From: Caulobacterales bacterium
Lineage (GTDB): Bacteria; Pseudomonadota; Alphaproteobacteria; Caulobacterales; Caulobacteraceae
Reading direction: 5' to 3'
DNA length: 51,638 bases
Assembly (NCBI GenBank): GCA_947474395.1
Contig: CANJID010000027.1
Coordinates: forward strand, 1 to 51,638
Positions 25,901 to 34,287 of the stretch are shown here, in pieces. A program made the translations under genes and the position numbers. Numbering within the stretch: the stretch's first letter is position 1; the number at the start of each line of letters is the position of its first letter. Below the pieces are notes generated by a model. It was not told the DNA's origin, ran no database searches, and saw only the letters and a list, made by a program, of their open reading frames with translations.

Positions 25901-27781
25901 CCGGTTGAAGCCGTCGTTCTCGGTGCGGCCGGTCCAGGCGGCGGCGAAGGTCTCCTCGAAGGGCGTCTTGACGTCCTCGAACACCAGCCGTTCGCCCTGC
26001 TCGTCCTGCAGCAGGAAGTCGTGCACCCAGACCACGGGCGCGTCGCCCCCGCGGCGGACAGGGAAGCCGGCTTCCTCAAGGGCCTTCAGACCCATGTTCT
26101 CCAGGATCGGCAGCACGTCGGCGAGGGGGATGGCCTCCTCGGCGCGGTAGAGCTTGAAGCGGACCCTGAGCGGCCCGTCCTCGACGCGGCGGTAGGCCCG
26201 CACCCCGATCGCCCGCTCGGGGGGCATGCCCTCGATCACGGCGACGTCGGCCAGGGCGTCCTGGGCGCTGTAGAGGTCTCGGTAGCCGGCGGGGAAGGCC
26301 CCGTCGTAGCGGGTCAGGAGATCGCCCATCTCGCCGCCGGCGCGGGCGGCCTCCTCGAAACGGTCCTGCCAGGTGCGCAGGGCCTCGGTGATCTCGGCCT
26401 CCAGCACGGCGAGGTCGGGGTCGGGGCTCTTGCCCGGCTCGACCCCGATGATGAAGTGGGTGCGGGCGAGCGGGCCGTCGTCGAAGTGCGGATAGGCGGC
26501 CGACAACCGGCCGTTCCAGGCCTTGGCCAGCATGGCGCCGACCCGGTCCACCGCGTCGGCGGAATAGCGGTCGCGGGGCACGAACAGCATGGCCGAGATG
26601 AAGCGGTCGAAGGGATCGCGGCGGGTGATCAGCTTGACCCGCGGGCGGTCCTGCAGGTGCAGAAGGCCGAGGGCGTTCTCGAACAGGGCCTGCGGGTCGA
26701 TCTGGAACAGCTCGTCGCGCGGATAGGTGTCGATGATATCCTTGAGGCGCTTCTCGCTGTGGCCGCTGGGGCTGCCGCCCATGTAGCGCAGCACCGCCTC
26801 GGCCTTGCGGCGGATCAGCGGGATCTCGCGCACGGGCTCGTGGTAGGTCTCGGCGGTGAACAGGCCGACGAAACGGACCTCGCCCACGGGGTCGCCGTTC
26901 GAGCCGTAACGCTTGACCGCGACGTAATCCATGTAGGCGCGGCGATGCACCCGCGAGCGGATGTTGGCCTTGGCGACGGTCACGGCGGAGCCGCTCCGGA
27001 GGTAGGCTTCCAGTTCCTTGACCCGGCGGGCGGGTTCGGAGTCGGCGCGCAGGACATAGACCGACGGATCGGACAGGACTCCCAGGGCCGAGCCCTTGTC
27101 GGCGACCGGAGGCTCGGGCAGGTAGCCGCCCGTCTTGTCGCGGGGATAGCTGTAGGCGCGGGCGCCCAGGAACACGAAGTGGTCCGCCGCCAGCCAACGC
27201 AGCAGCGCCACGGCCTCCTCGACGTCCTCGCCCTTGCCGGCGGCCTGGAGGGCCTCGGCCTCGGCGCGGATCATGGCCAGCATCGGCTTGTGATCGTTCA
27301 CGGCGGCGCGGACGTCGGAGAGAGCGCCCTTCACCCCGTCGATCAGGGCCTGGCGGCGGTCCTCGCCGACGGCCCCCAGCACCACCAGGATCAGGGACTT
27401 GTCGCGCCCGTTCAGCCGGACGACCGGATGGAACATCGCGCGGACGTCGAAGCGGCCGGCGTTGAGCTCGGCCATGACGCTGTCGACCAGGAAGGGCGCG
27501 TCGTCCTGCACGATCTCCAGGAGTTCGAGCCCGACCGCGCCCTTGACCTCGGCGAGGCGGATGCGCGGTTCGTCGCCGGTATGGCCGGCGACCTGCCAGA
27601 AGCTGGCCAGCGCCGCGGCGAAGCCGACGGGGTCCAGCCCCGCGAGCTCCTCGGCCCGGTAGTCGTCGCCGATCTGATCGACAAAGCTCTGTTCCGCCGG
27701 CGCCAGGTCATCGACTCTGAGGGCTTGGGCGAAAACCTCGGTCAAGCCGCCATTGATGGCGGCCGCGTGCGGCCCGTTCAT
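23000..27781 (-). CDS. gdhZ: NAD-specific glutamate dehydrogenase, large form
   Basis: Very large (1593-residue, about 175 kDa) NAD-dependent enzyme that deaminates glutamate to 2-oxoglutarate. The N-terminal half holds regulatory domains including ACT-like folds. The catalytic core contains GPVARGGLRWSDRRDDFRTE and the lysine-bearing VPVGAKGGFYPK, then the nucleotide-binding region with CVGVGDMSGDVFGNGML. In Caulobacter the homologue GdhZ also stimulates FtsZ GTPase activity and ties cell division to glutamate use; this may apply here. Start is ATG 27781 (MNGPHAAAINGG), with a GGGGGGAG stretch six bases before; the longer frame to 27823 lacks support. An MFS gene follows. Confidence 0.96.
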   Translation of the reverse strand: MNGPHAAAINGGLTEVFAQALRVDDLAPAEQSFVDQIGDDYRAEELAGLDPVGFAAALASFWQVAGHTGDEPRIRLAEVKGAVGLELLEIVQDDAPFLVDSVMAELNAGRFDVRAMFHPVVRLNGRDKSLILVVLGAVGEDRRQALIDGVKGALSDVRAAVNDHKPMLAMIRAEAEALQAAGKGEDVEEAVALLRWLAADHFVFLGARAYSYPRDKTGGYLPEPPVADKGSALGVLSDPSVYVLRADSEPARRVKELEAYLRSGSAVTVAKANIRSRVHRRAYMDYVAVKRYGSNGDPVGEVRFVGLFTAETYHEPVREIPLIRRKAEAVLRYMGGSPSGHSEKRLKDIIDTYPRDELFQIDPQALFENALGLLHLQDRPRVKLITRRDPFDRFISAMLFVPRDRYSADAVDRVGAMLAKAWNGRLSAAYPHFDDGPLARTHFIIGVEPGKSPDPDLAVLEAEITEALRTWQDRFEEAARAGGEMGDLLTRYDGAFPAGYRDLYSAQDALADVAVIEGMPPERAIGVRAYRRVEDGPLRVRFKLYRAEEAIPLADVLPILENMGLKALEEAGFPVRRGGDAPVVWVHDFLLQDEQGERLVFEDVKTPFEETFAAAWTGRTENDGFNRLVLELGVTWREAALIRAFARHRSQTGLDPSQAVQEQVLSDYPGVARLILDLFRIKFDPAIRAGLADRKDRAEAVSAEILTALQTVESLDADRVLRRIANLVGAMQRTNYYQVGADGEPKPYISFKIAPRELDELPLPKPYREVFVSSPDVEGVHLRFGPVARGGLRWSDRRDDFRTEVLGLVKAQQVKNAVIVPVGAKGGFYPKHLPKGGTPEAIRAEGVRAYRMFLSGLLDITDNLDADSAVVRPPAVIAHDGDDPYLVVAADKGTATFSDIANGVAEDYGFWLGDAFASGGSAGYDHKAMGITARGAWEAVKRHFRELGKDIQTEPFVCVGVGDMSGDVFGNGMLLSKATKLVAAFDHRHIFLDPDPDPEVSWTERNRLFALPRSSWADYNTDLISKGGYVFPRSAKEVPLSPEVQALLGVQAETMAPTDLIRAILTAQVELLYLGGIGTYVKAPSESHLEVGDKASDAVRVDATELRCKVVGEGANLGFTQKARIAYARNGGRINTDAIDNSAGVDTSDHEVNIKILTGQLERAGKLKRKARDVLLASMTESVGEHVLAHNYAQTLCLSLQQADAAADLDAHAGFMTLLESDGRLDRKVENLPGRDVLSELRGAGLGLTRPELAVLTAYGKLELSAEIVASAAPDDPYFEKTLIRYFPEPMEKYKAQMQRHRLRREIVATVLANDIVDMTGPTFATRLMGAVGCDAAGFAAAFEAARQTFRMDEAWREVSALDLKVSAECQLALYQAIAIGLRGQVFRLARWVGQGPKTVQSVIDAYRPAADALASQGSSILSAFERDALKAQTERFCEMGAPRRIARNVAFLGAMRAVPEIADLARDAKWTPVAAGRLYHQVGGIFGLDRLRAAAHALAPADSYERTALRRLIIDLFAVQAAITRSVMREKDAAKTADTTEGARKLVGGWTAGRQAVADRAARAMAEIEATKEGWSFAKLTIVAASLRELTA

Positions 27782-27881
27782 GTTGGGCTCCCCCCGGTCT
27801 CGTTCCAGCTGAGCCTTAACCACATTGATTAACTTTACGTCACACGCCAGACGCGACCCAGACGTGACCTGGGCGCGAAAA

Positions 27882-27912
27882 CGCCGCCGGACGGTCTAGC
27901 CATCCGGCGGCG
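27882..27912 (-). terminator. Intrinsic terminator downstream of the AI-2E gene
   Basis: Perfect 10-base-pair stem, 27882-27891 with 27903-27912, with an 11-base loop. On the minus strand it is followed by TTTTCGC. It would end leftward transcription from the AI-2E family gene before gdhZ. Base 27912 is six bases from a second hairpin. Confidence 0.7.
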
Positions 27913-27917
27913 CCTTA

Positions 27918-27945
27918 GGATCCGCCGGGGGGGAGGGGCGGATCC
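27918..27945 (-). terminator. Second hairpin in the gdhZ upstream gap
   Basis: Perfect 9-base-pair stem GGATCCGCC (27918-27926) with GGCGGATCC (27937-27945) and a G-rich loop, next to the terminator at 27882-27912. Together they make a tandem stop. The remainder of this 309-base gap (27946-28090) holds only the short palindrome GGACGCGTCC and no gene that I can see. Confidence 0.6.
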
Positions 27946-28090
27946 GTTTCGCTGGGCGCCCGCTGCTTCGAGGGGACGGGGAAGAGGGCGCCTGATGGGC
28001 CGGACGAGGGGACGCGTCCGGTCTGAGGCTTAAATGGGTGAGAAGCGCTTTCGGACCACCTTGGCCGCATTCACAGTTACGTGAGGGCGT

Positions 28091-29173
28091 TCAGGTGGCC
28101 GCCGGGCTGCGCGGGGGGGCGGTTCCGGCCGCGCCTTCGGGCTCTCCGTCGCCGGAAAGCAGGACCGCGATCCAGCGCGATCCGTCGAACTGGGCCAGGA
28201 TGATGATGGCCATCACCGTCAGGGGTGTGGACAGGAACATGCCCGGAATGCCCCAGATCGCCCCCCACAGGGCCAGGCTCAGCAGTACAACCACAGGGTC
28301 GATGTTCAGGCTGTCCCGCTGCATCCGCGGCAGCACGACATTGCCCACGACGAACAGGATGATCTGCAGGCCCGCGAACAGCACCCCCGCCTGCCACCAG
28401 GTGGTGAACTCGACCAGGGCGAAGAGGGGGGGCAGAAACCCCGCGATGATCCCGCCGATCACCGGGATGAAACAGACCACGAAGATGACGAAGGCCCAGA
28501 ACAGGGCGTTGTCGAGCCCGACCGCCGCCATCACCGCCCAGGACAGGAAGGCGATCAGGGCGCCGGTGATGGTCTGGATCCAGAGGTAGCGTTCGATCCC
28601 GTCGCGGATGCGCTCGAAGATGGCCGCCGCTTGCTCCCGCTCGGCCGTGTCCGGGTAGAGCGACTTGGCCTTCTTGGCGAAGCCGGCCCGCGAGGCGATC
28701 AGGAAGCCGAGGTAGATCATCACGTACATGGCCCCCCCGGCGAAGCTCTGCAGCGAGGCGGCCACCGTGCCGAGGTAGGCGCTCGGGTTCAGCTGGTTGA
28801 CCAGGTCCTGGATGGTGGGGGGGACGGCCAGGCCGAACAGGCCGGCGATCTGGGCGATCAGGACGTTGAAGCGCGGGGCGGCGCCCACGAGCTGCCCCGC
28901 GAAGGCGGCGCCGTTGCCCGCCACCACATAGACGGTCGCCGCCACGGCCGAGCCCGACAGCAGCAGGGCCACCGGCAGGACCAACGGCTCGGGCAGGAAG
29001 GGCGCGCGGCGGGCCAGGAACCGCGCCACCCCGTCGATCATGACCATCAGGAAGAGGGCGAGCGCCAGGGGCGTGAGGATGCCCCTCAGCCAGTAGAGGG
29101 CGTAGCCGGTGATCAGGGAGGCGATGACGATCGAGGCGCCCCGCGCGACGCCCGACTGGCTATAGGTCGACAT
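28091..29173 (-). CDS. AI-2E family transporter
   Basis: Integral membrane protein of 360 residues with about eight hydrophobic segments. The family features are a long soluble loop after the third segment and the late block VICFIP-like stretch IFVVCFIPVIGGIIAGFLP, then PLTVMAIIIL. Members include autoinducer-2 exporters and sodium-proton antiporters; substrate cannot be inferred. Start ATG 29173 (MSTYSQSGVARG). It is divergent from metK across a 193-base gap and followed by two hairpins. Confidence 0.9.
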   Translation of the reverse strand: MSTYSQSGVARGASIVIASLITGYALYWLRGILTPLALALFLMVMIDGVARFLARRAPFLPEPLVLPVALLLSGSAVAATVYVVAGNGAAFAGQLVGAAPRFNVLIAQIAGLFGLAVPPTIQDLVNQLNPSAYLGTVAASLQSFAGGAMYVMIYLGFLIASRAGFAKKAKSLYPDTAEREQAAAIFERIRDGIERYLWIQTITGALIAFLSWAVMAAVGLDNALFWAFVIFVVCFIPVIGGIIAGFLPPLFALVEFTTWWQAGVLFAGLQIILFVVGNVVLPRMQRDSLNIDPVVVLLSLALWGAIWGIPGMFLSTPLTVMAIIILAQFDGSRWIAVLLSGDGEPEGAAGTAPPRSPAAT

Positions 29174-29289
29174 GGTCCTCGCCCCGGCCCGCGGCGCGCG
29201 GGCGGCCTTCAGAATCAGAGCCTAACGCAAAGAGCGCACGGATGTTCATCGTCCATGCACAATGGCGTGGCGGACCCCCTCGCTTGCAC

Positions 29290-29309
29290 ATATAAAGATG
29301 TCCTTATAT
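29290..29309. promoter_or_regulatory. Operator-like palindrome upstream of metK
   Basis: ATATAAAGA (29290-29298), two bases TG, TCCTTATAT (29301-29309): a nearly perfect inverted repeat (8 of 9 pairs), AT-rich against a very GC-rich background. It lies 57 bases before the metK start. Such sites are known for ArsR-type regulators that control methionine-cycle genes in Proteobacteria (SahR, SamR). It could equally include the -10 region of the promoter. No ArsR gene is in the window. Confidence 0.6.
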
Positions 29310-29366
29310 AGCGCGCCAACTGCATAAATCAGAACCGCCTCGGGGCGGTCGAACAGGGAGTATTCC

Positions 29367-30533
29367 GTGATCCGCCCGTCCTACATCTTCACCAGCGAAA
29401 GCGTCTCCGAAGGCCACCCCGACAAGGTCGCCGACCGCATCTCCGACGTCGTCGTGGACGCCTATCTGGGAGCCGACCCCTATTCGCGCGTCGCCTGCGA
29501 AACCATGGTCACCACCAACCGCATCATCATCGCCGGCGAGGTCCGCGGACCGGGCGACGTGGTGAAGGGTCTGGAAGAGAAGATCCGCGCCGCGGTCAAG
29601 GACATCGGCTACGAGCAGGCCGGCTTCCACTGGGCCCACGCCGAGTACGCCTGCCACCTGCACGCCCAGTCGGCCGACATCGCCATGGGCGTCGACGCCG
29701 CGGGCAACAAGGACGAGGGCGCAGGCGACCAGGGCATCATGTTCGGCTACGCCTCGAACGAGACCCCGGAGCTGATGCCGGCCACCCTGCAGTACTCGCA
29801 CAACATCCTGTCCAAGCTCGCCGAGGTCCGGAAGAACGGCAAGGAGCCGGGCCTGGAGCCTGACGCCAAGAGCCAGGTCTCCCTGGTCTATGAGAACGGC
29901 AAGCCGGTCCGCGCCACCTCCATCGTGCTCTCGACCCAGCACAAGGACGGCCTCAGCCCCGCCGACATCCGCAAGATCGTCGAGCCCTACATCCGCGAAG
30001 TGATGCCCGCGAGCTTCATCGACGGCGCCACCGAGTGGCACGTCAACCCGACCGGCAACTTCGTCATCGGCGGCCCCGACGGCGACTGCGGCCTGACCGG
30101 GCGCAAGATCATCGTCGACACCTACGGCGGCGCGGCCCCGCACGGCGGCGGCGCCTTCTCGGGCAAGGACCCCACCAAGGTCGACCGCTCGGCCGCCTAC
30201 ATCTGCCGTTACCTGGCCAAGAACGTGGTGGCCGCCGGCCTTGCGGACCGCTGCACTATCCAGATCGGCTACGCCATCGGCGTCTCCAAGCCGCTCTCGT
30301 TCTACGTCGACCTGCACGACACCGGGAACATCGACGCGGCCAAGCTGGAGAAGATACTCCCGGAACTGGTGGGGGGCGCGAGCCCCCGGGCCATCCGCGA
30401 GCACCTGAAGCTGAACCGCCCTGTCTACGCCCGCACCACCGCCTACGGCCACTTCGGCCGCGAGCCCGACAAGGACGGCGGCTTCTCCTGGGAGAAGACC
30501 GATCTCGTGGGCGAACTGAAGGGCCTCTCCTAA
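29367..30533 (+). CDS. metK: S-adenosylmethionine synthetase
   Basis: Makes S-adenosylmethionine from methionine and ATP. The 388-residue protein has the full set of motifs: [17 protein letters not shown], the [12 protein letters not shown] hexapeptide block, and [19 protein letters not shown]. Length is normal. Start is GTG 29367 with GGGAG at 29356-29360. A short stem, ACCGCC/GGCGGT (29334-29349), lies just before the ribosome-binding site. Regulation may come from the palindrome at 29290. A strong terminator ends the unit. Confidence 0.98.
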   Translation: MIRPSYIFTSESVSEGHPDKVADRISDVVVDAYLGADPYSRVACETMVTTNRIIIAGEVRGPGDVVKGLEEKIRAAVKDIGYEQAGFHWAHAEYACHLHAQSADIAMGVDAAGNKDEGAGDQGIMFGYASNETPELMPATLQYSHNILSKLAEVRKNGKEPGLEPDAKSQVSLVYENGKPVRATSIVLSTQHKDGLSPADIRKIVEPYIREVMPASFIDGATEWHVNPTGNFVIGGPDGDCGLTGRKIIVDTYGGAAPHGGGAFSGKDPTKVDRSAAYICRYLAKNVVAAGLADRCTIQIGYAIGVSKPLSFYVDLHDTGNIDAAKLEKILPELVGGASPRAIREHLKLNRPVYARTTAYGHFGREPDKDGGFSWEKTDLVGELKGLS

Positions 30534-30559
30534 ACCCAAGGCCTCAAGCCGAATGCGAA

Positions 30560-30591
30560 GGCCCCCGGTTCGCGCCGGGGGCCTTTTCTTT
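30560..30591 (+). terminator. Intrinsic terminator of metK
   Basis: Nine-base-pair GC stem, GGCCCCCGG (30560-30568) with CCGGGGGCC (30575-30583), six-base loop, followed directly by TTTTCTTT (30584-30591). Classical rho-independent terminator 27 bases after the metK stop. Confidence 0.93.
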
Positions 30592-30737
30592 GGCGCTATG
30601 CCGTTCCGAAGGTGGTCTGGGCCCAAGGCGCGGGCAACCTAGCGCGGGCTTGACCGTTTGATGTCTATCGCTGGCCAACGCATCGGGCGCCGGCGGATGA
30701 GAGATGCGTGTGCTCCCGCCTGACGAGGAGCGCCGCC

Positions 30738-31010
30738 GTGTCCAAGTTCTTCTTCGATGTGACGGACGGGGACTTCATCCCCGATCTCATCGGCCTCGAC
30801 CTCCCCGACATCGACGCCGCGCGCGCTCATTCGGTCGCGCTCTGCGCCGAGCTGCTCAATTCGGATCAGGCGAAGTTCTGGCAGGGCGAGGAATGGCTGA
30901 TCGAGGCCAAGGACGACTGCGGCCTCCTGCTCTTCACCCTGGTCTTCATGGCCAGGGACACCCCCGTCACCCGGACGCACCGGCCGCGCCCGGTAAAGGC
31001 GCCCGCCTAG
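30738..31010 (+). CDS. DUF6894 family protein
   Basis: Small soluble protein of 90 residues. The beginning (MSKFFFDVTDGDF) and later DLPDIDAARAHSVALCAELL and GEEWLIEAKDDCGLLLFTLVF fit the DUF6894 family, widespread in Alphaproteobacteria and of unknown role. Start is GTG 30738 with GAGGAG about eight bases before; the longer open frame from 30708 has no ribosome-binding site. Its last four bases overlap the end of the convergent TRIC gene. Confidence 0.75.
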   Translation: MSKFFFDVTDGDFIPDLIGLDLPDIDAARAHSVALCAELLNSDQAKFWQGEEWLIEAKDDCGLLLFTLVFMARDTPVTRTHRPRPVKAPA

Positions 31011-31678
31011 CCGTCTCCGACAGGTTCTTCAGCCGGCCCGCCGAACCGCGGCAGGGACAGGTCGAACAGCAGGGCGGCGGCCCGCAGGCCGAACCCGGCC
31101 GCGAAGCCCGCCGCCCCCGCCGCCTCGCGCCCGACCCAGGGTTCGGCGACGACGAAGACCGTGGCGCCCAGGAGGGCGGCGGTCAGGTAGATTTCCCGGC
31201 GCAGCAGGACCGAAGGCTCCGCGGCCAGAACATCGCGGATGATGCCCCCGGCCGTGGCGGTCAGCACCCCCATCACCACGCAGACGGGCGCAGAAAGCCC
31301 GAGGCCGAGCGCCTTGCCTGCCCCCAGCACCGCGAAGGCGCAGAGGCCGAGGGCGTCCAGCCACAGAAGGGCCTTCAGCGGCCAGCGCCGTGCGCCCGTC
31401 GTCCACACAAGGGCCCCGACCGCCGCCGAGACGATCAGGTGGTTGGGATCGACCAGCCAGAACACCGGCTGGTCCAGCAGGAGATCCCGCAGCGTTCCGC
31501 CCCCGACCCCGGTCACGGCGGCGAAGAAGACGAAGGTGACGATGTCGTGCCGGCGGTGCACGGCCGCCAGGGCCCCGGTGGCGGCGAACACCGCCACCCC
31601 GGCGTAGGTCAGGAAGGCGAACAGGGGCGTGGCGACCGGGATCACGGCGGGCTCCTTCTTGAGGATCGGCGGGCCCAT
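31007..31678 (-). CDS. TRIC-family cation channel protein (UPF0126)
   Basis: Inner-membrane protein of 223 residues with six to seven hydrophobic segments arranged as two similar halves. Each half carries the family glycine motif: GVGGGTLRDLLL (first) and TATAGGIIRDVLA (second). This is the bacterial trimeric intracellular cation channel (YadS/YicG) family. Ion specificity is unknown. It converges on the DUF6894 gene with a four-base overlap of stops. Confidence 0.9.
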   Translation of the reverse strand: MGPPILKKEPAVIPVATPLFAFLTYAGVAVFAATGALAAVHRRHDIVTFVFFAAVTGVGGGTLRDLLLDQPVFWLVDPNHLIVSAAVGALVWTTGARRWPLKALLWLDALGLCAFAVLGAGKALGLGLSAPVCVVMGVLTATAGGIIRDVLAAEPSVLLRREIYLTAALLGATVFVVAEPWVGREAAGAAGFAAGFGLRAAALLFDLSLPRFGGPAEEPVGDG

Positions 31679-31741
31679 TTAACGGCATGGCGGGCAAGGC
31701 GGCGATTCTCACGAGGGGGCGGGGGTGATAGGGGCGTGCGG

Positions 31742-32422
31742 ATGACCGACGCCCACCCGCCGCTCCGCTCCTACGGCCGCATCAAGAGCCGCGCGATCAA
31801 GCCCCGCCAGGCGGTGCTGATGGAGACCCTGCTGCCGACGATCTCGCTCCACCCGGAGGCGGGGGCGATCGACCCGGCGGTGCTGATGCCGGGGGCGACG
31901 GAGGTCTGGCTGGAGGTCGGCTTCGGCGGCGGCGAGCACATGGCGGCCCAGGCGCTGCGCCGGCCCGACGTGCTGGTGCTGGGGGCCGAGCCCTTCCTGA
32001 ACGGGGTGGCCAGCGCCCTGCGCCACATCGACGAGATGAAGCTCTCCAATGTGCGGCTCCTGGCGGGGGATGCGCGCAGCCTGATGGCCGCCCTGCCGGA
32101 CGCCTGCCTGACCCGGGTCTACGTGCTGTTCCCCGACCCCTGGCCCAAGACCCGCCACCGCAAGCGCCGGCTGGTCAACGCCGAGAACGGGCTGGAATTT
32201 GTGCGGCTCCTGAAGCCGGGCGGGCGTTTCCGCTTCGCCACGGACGTGGCCGACTACGCCGACCGCGCCCTGGAGGATTTGCTGAAGACGCCGGGTCTGC
32301 GCTGGCTGGCCGACCGGGCCGACGACTGGCGCATCCCCCCCGCCGACCACGCGACCACCCGCTACGAGGAAAAGCGCCTCGGGGATATCAGTCCCGTCTT
32401 CTACGACTTCGAGCGAATCTAG
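31742..32422 (+). CDS. trmB: tRNA (guanine46-N7)-methyltransferase
   Basis: Methylates N7 of guanine 46 in the tRNA variable loop using S-adenosylmethionine. The 226-residue protein has the SAM-binding loop VWLEVGFGGGEHM and the family signature YVLFPDPWPKTRHRKRRLVN. Start ATG 31742 (MTDAHPPLRSYGR); a very long open frame continues upstream through unrelated sequence and is not coding. It lies divergent from the TRIC gene, about 60 bases apart. Confidence 0.96.
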   Translation: MTDAHPPLRSYGRIKSRAIKPRQAVLMETLLPTISLHPEAGAIDPAVLMPGATEVWLEVGFGGGEHMAAQALRRPDVLVLGAEPFLNGVASALRHIDEMKLSNVRLLAGDARSLMAALPDACLTRVYVLFPDPWPKTRHRKRRLVNAENGLEFVRLLKPGGRFRFATDVADYADRALEDLLKTPGLRWLADRADDWRIPPADHATTRYEEKRLGDISPVFYDFERI

Positions 32423-32423
32423 T

Positions 32424-32449
32424 CCTCCTCCCCCACGAGGGGAGAGGGG
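32424..32449. terminator. Imperfect C/G-rich hairpin between convergent trmB and TRAP permease genes
   Basis: CCTCCTCCCCC (32424-32434) against GGGGAGAGGGG (32439-32449), with at least five paired bases near the loop and mismatches outside it. It resembles the hairpin after purH (21658-21680) in sequence and placement. It may mark the end of trmB and of the leftward TRAP operon. No clear T run on the plus strand. Confidence 0.4.
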
Positions 32450-32459
32450 TATGCGCGCT

Positions 32460-33767
32460 CTACCGGATGCTGGGCAGCCAGAGCGCCAGGGCGGGGAAGA
32501 TGATCAAGAGGGCCAGACGGATCAGGTCGGTGATCACGAAGGGGATGACCCCGTAGAAGATCGTCGACAGCTTCACGTCCTTGATGACGCTCTTGATCAC
32601 GAACACGTTCATGCCGACCGGCGGGTGGATCATGCCGAGCTCGACGGTCATGACGATGATGATGCCGAACCAGATGGGGCTGAAACCCAGGGCGACGATC
32701 ACCGGGAAGATGATCGGCACGGTCAGGATGATCATGGCCATGGCGTCCATGACGCAGCCCAGAACCAGGTACATCAGCATGATCAGCACCAGCAGGCCGT
32801 ACTTCGACAGGCCGAGGCCGGTGAGGAACTCGGTCACGTGCTGGGGCGTCTGGGTGATGGTCAGGAAGTAGCCGAAGATCAGGGCGCCGATCAGGATCGA
32901 GAAGATCGCCGCGGCGGTGCGCAACGCCCGCATCAGGCACTCGACGAACTGGGCCCAGTTCAGCCGGCGGCGGACCACGGCGATGATCAGAGCGCCGGTC
33001 GCGCCCATGGCGCCGGCTTCGGTGGGGGTGAAGACCCCGGCGTAGATGCCGCCGATCACCAGCACGAACAGCAGGGCGATGGCCCAGACGCCCTTGATGG
33101 CGGTCAGGCGCTCGGCCCAGGTCGACTTCGGACCCTGGGGCAGGAAGTTCGGGCGGACGATGCTGATCACCGTGATGGTGAGGATGTACATCAGGATCGC
33201 CAGGATCCCCGGCACCACGCCGGCGATGTAGAGGCGGCCGAGGTCCTGCTGGGTGATCAGGCTGTAGACCGCCAGCACGATGGAGGGCGGCAGGATGGCG
33301 CCGAGGGTCCCGCCCGCGGCGATCACGCCGGTGGCGAAGCTCTGCGGGTAGTTGAACTTGCGCATCTCGGGGTAGGCGACGGCCGAGAAGGTGGCGGCGG
33401 TGGCCACCGAGGAGCCGGAGATGGCGGCGAAACCGGCGCAGGCGGCGATGGTCGCCATGCCCAGCCCGCCCTTTTTGTGCCCGAGGAAGCTGTTGGCCGC
33501 CTTGAACAGCTCCGCGCTCATGCCCGACAGGGTCGCGATCGCCCCCATCAGCAGGAACAGGGGGATGACGGTGAAGCCCGCGTCCGTCGCGGTGCGGATC
33601 GGCACCAGGGCCAGGACGTGCAGGGCCGCGTCCCAGCCGCGCATGTAAGCGAAGCCGCAGACGCCGACGAAGCCCATGGCCAGGCCGATGGGCATGCGCA
33701 GCAGCATCAGGCCGAAGAGGGCGATGAAGCCCAGGATCGAGACGGTCGTCGGGTCCAAGGGGTTCAT
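32460..33767 (-). CDS. TRAP transporter large permease (DctM-type)
   Basis: Large membrane subunit of a tripartite ATP-independent periplasmic transporter, 435 residues with about twelve segments. It begins MNPLDPTTVSILGFIALFG. The stretch GFAAISGSSVATAATFSAVAYPEM and the ending region PPVGMNVFVIKSVIKD are typical of DctM. It drives uptake with an ion gradient. Start is ATG 33767, one base after the stop of the small permease gene, so the two are translationally coupled. Last gene of a P-Q-M operon. Confidence 0.94.
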   Translation of the reverse strand: MNPLDPTTVSILGFIALFGLMLLRMPIGLAMGFVGVCGFAYMRGWDAALHVLALVPIRTATDAGFTVIPLFLLMGAIATLSGMSAELFKAANSFLGHKKGGLGMATIAACAGFAAISGSSVATAATFSAVAYPEMRKFNYPQSFATGVIAAGGTLGAILPPSIVLAVYSLITQQDLGRLYIAGVVPGILAILMYILTITVISIVRPNFLPQGPKSTWAERLTAIKGVWAIALLFVLVIGGIYAGVFTPTEAGAMGATGALIIAVVRRRLNWAQFVECLMRALRTAAAIFSILIGALIFGYFLTITQTPQHVTEFLTGLGLSKYGLLVLIMLMYLVLGCVMDAMAMIILTVPIIFPVIVALGFSPIWFGIIIVMTVELGMIHPPVGMNVFVIKSVIKDVKLSTIFYGVIPFVITDLIRLALLIIFPALALWLPSIR

Positions 33768-33768
33768 C

Positions 33769-34287
33769 TCAATGGCTGGCGGCGACGGGAGCGGTTTCGC
33801 TCTCGGCCGGGTTTTGAACGAAGCGCACAAGGCGGACGATCAACAGGATCACCGCGGCCACCGTCCCCGCCCAGGCCACGGTGTAGAAGGGCCAGATCGG
33901 GGTGGAGGTGTCGTAGGTGGCCTCACCGGTATGGAAGACGTCGAGGGCGCGGCCCGTCATGGCCCAGGAGAAGGTCACCATGCAGAGGATGGTGAAGACG
34001 ATGGCGATCAGGTCCAGCATCCGCTTGCCCTTCGGCGGCAGGGCGCTCCAGACCATGTCCACGGTGATGTGCTCGCCGCGGAAGCCCGTCACGGCGATGC
34101 CCCAGAAGATCAGCACCCCCAGCATATTGCGCCCGAGATCGTAGGCGTCCGGGATGGAGATGTTGAAGAGGTAGCGCAGCGTCACCGAGGTGAAGGTGAG
34201 CAGCATGACGAAGGCGAGGAAGAACCCCGCCCCCATCTCCGCCCAGTGGGTGAAGCGATTGGTCAGCCCGCGCCCGTCCATGGTCAT
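33769..34287 (-). CDS. TRAP transporter small permease (DctQ-type)
   Basis: Small membrane subunit of the TRAP transporter, about 172 residues with four hydrophobic segments. Family features include FTSVTLRYLFNISIPDAYDL and the FRGEHITVDMVWSALP stretch. Two starts fit: ATG 34287, overlapping the stop of the binding-protein gene as ATGA, and ATG 34281, which has GGGAA six bases before. The order binding protein, small permease, large permease with overlapping ends shows a single operon. Confidence 0.9.
   Translation of the reverse strand: MTMDGRGLTNRFTHWAEMGAGFFLAFVMLLTFTSVTLRYLFNISIPDAYDLGRNMLGVLIFWGIAVTGFRGEHITVDMVWSALPPKGKRMLDLIAIVFTILCMVTFSWAMTGRALDVFHTGEATYDTSTPIWPFYTVAWAGTVAAVILLIVRLVRFVQNPAESETAPVAASH

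Noticed and set aside
24518-27832. 1104-codon open frame on the plus strand opposite gdhZ
   Set aside because: Antisense shadow of the GC-rich gdhZ gene; its translation is low-complexity Gly/Ala/Val/Asp sequence without motifs.
29310-29366. SAM riboswitch in the metK leader
   Set aside because: Only a short ACCGCC/GGCGGT stem is present; none of the conserved cores of SAM or SAM/SAH riboswitches could be found.
30704-31741. Long upstream extension of the trmB frame
   Set aside because: It runs through the DUF6894 and TRIC genes with low-complexity Arg/Pro/Gly sequence; family similarity begins only at ATG 31742.
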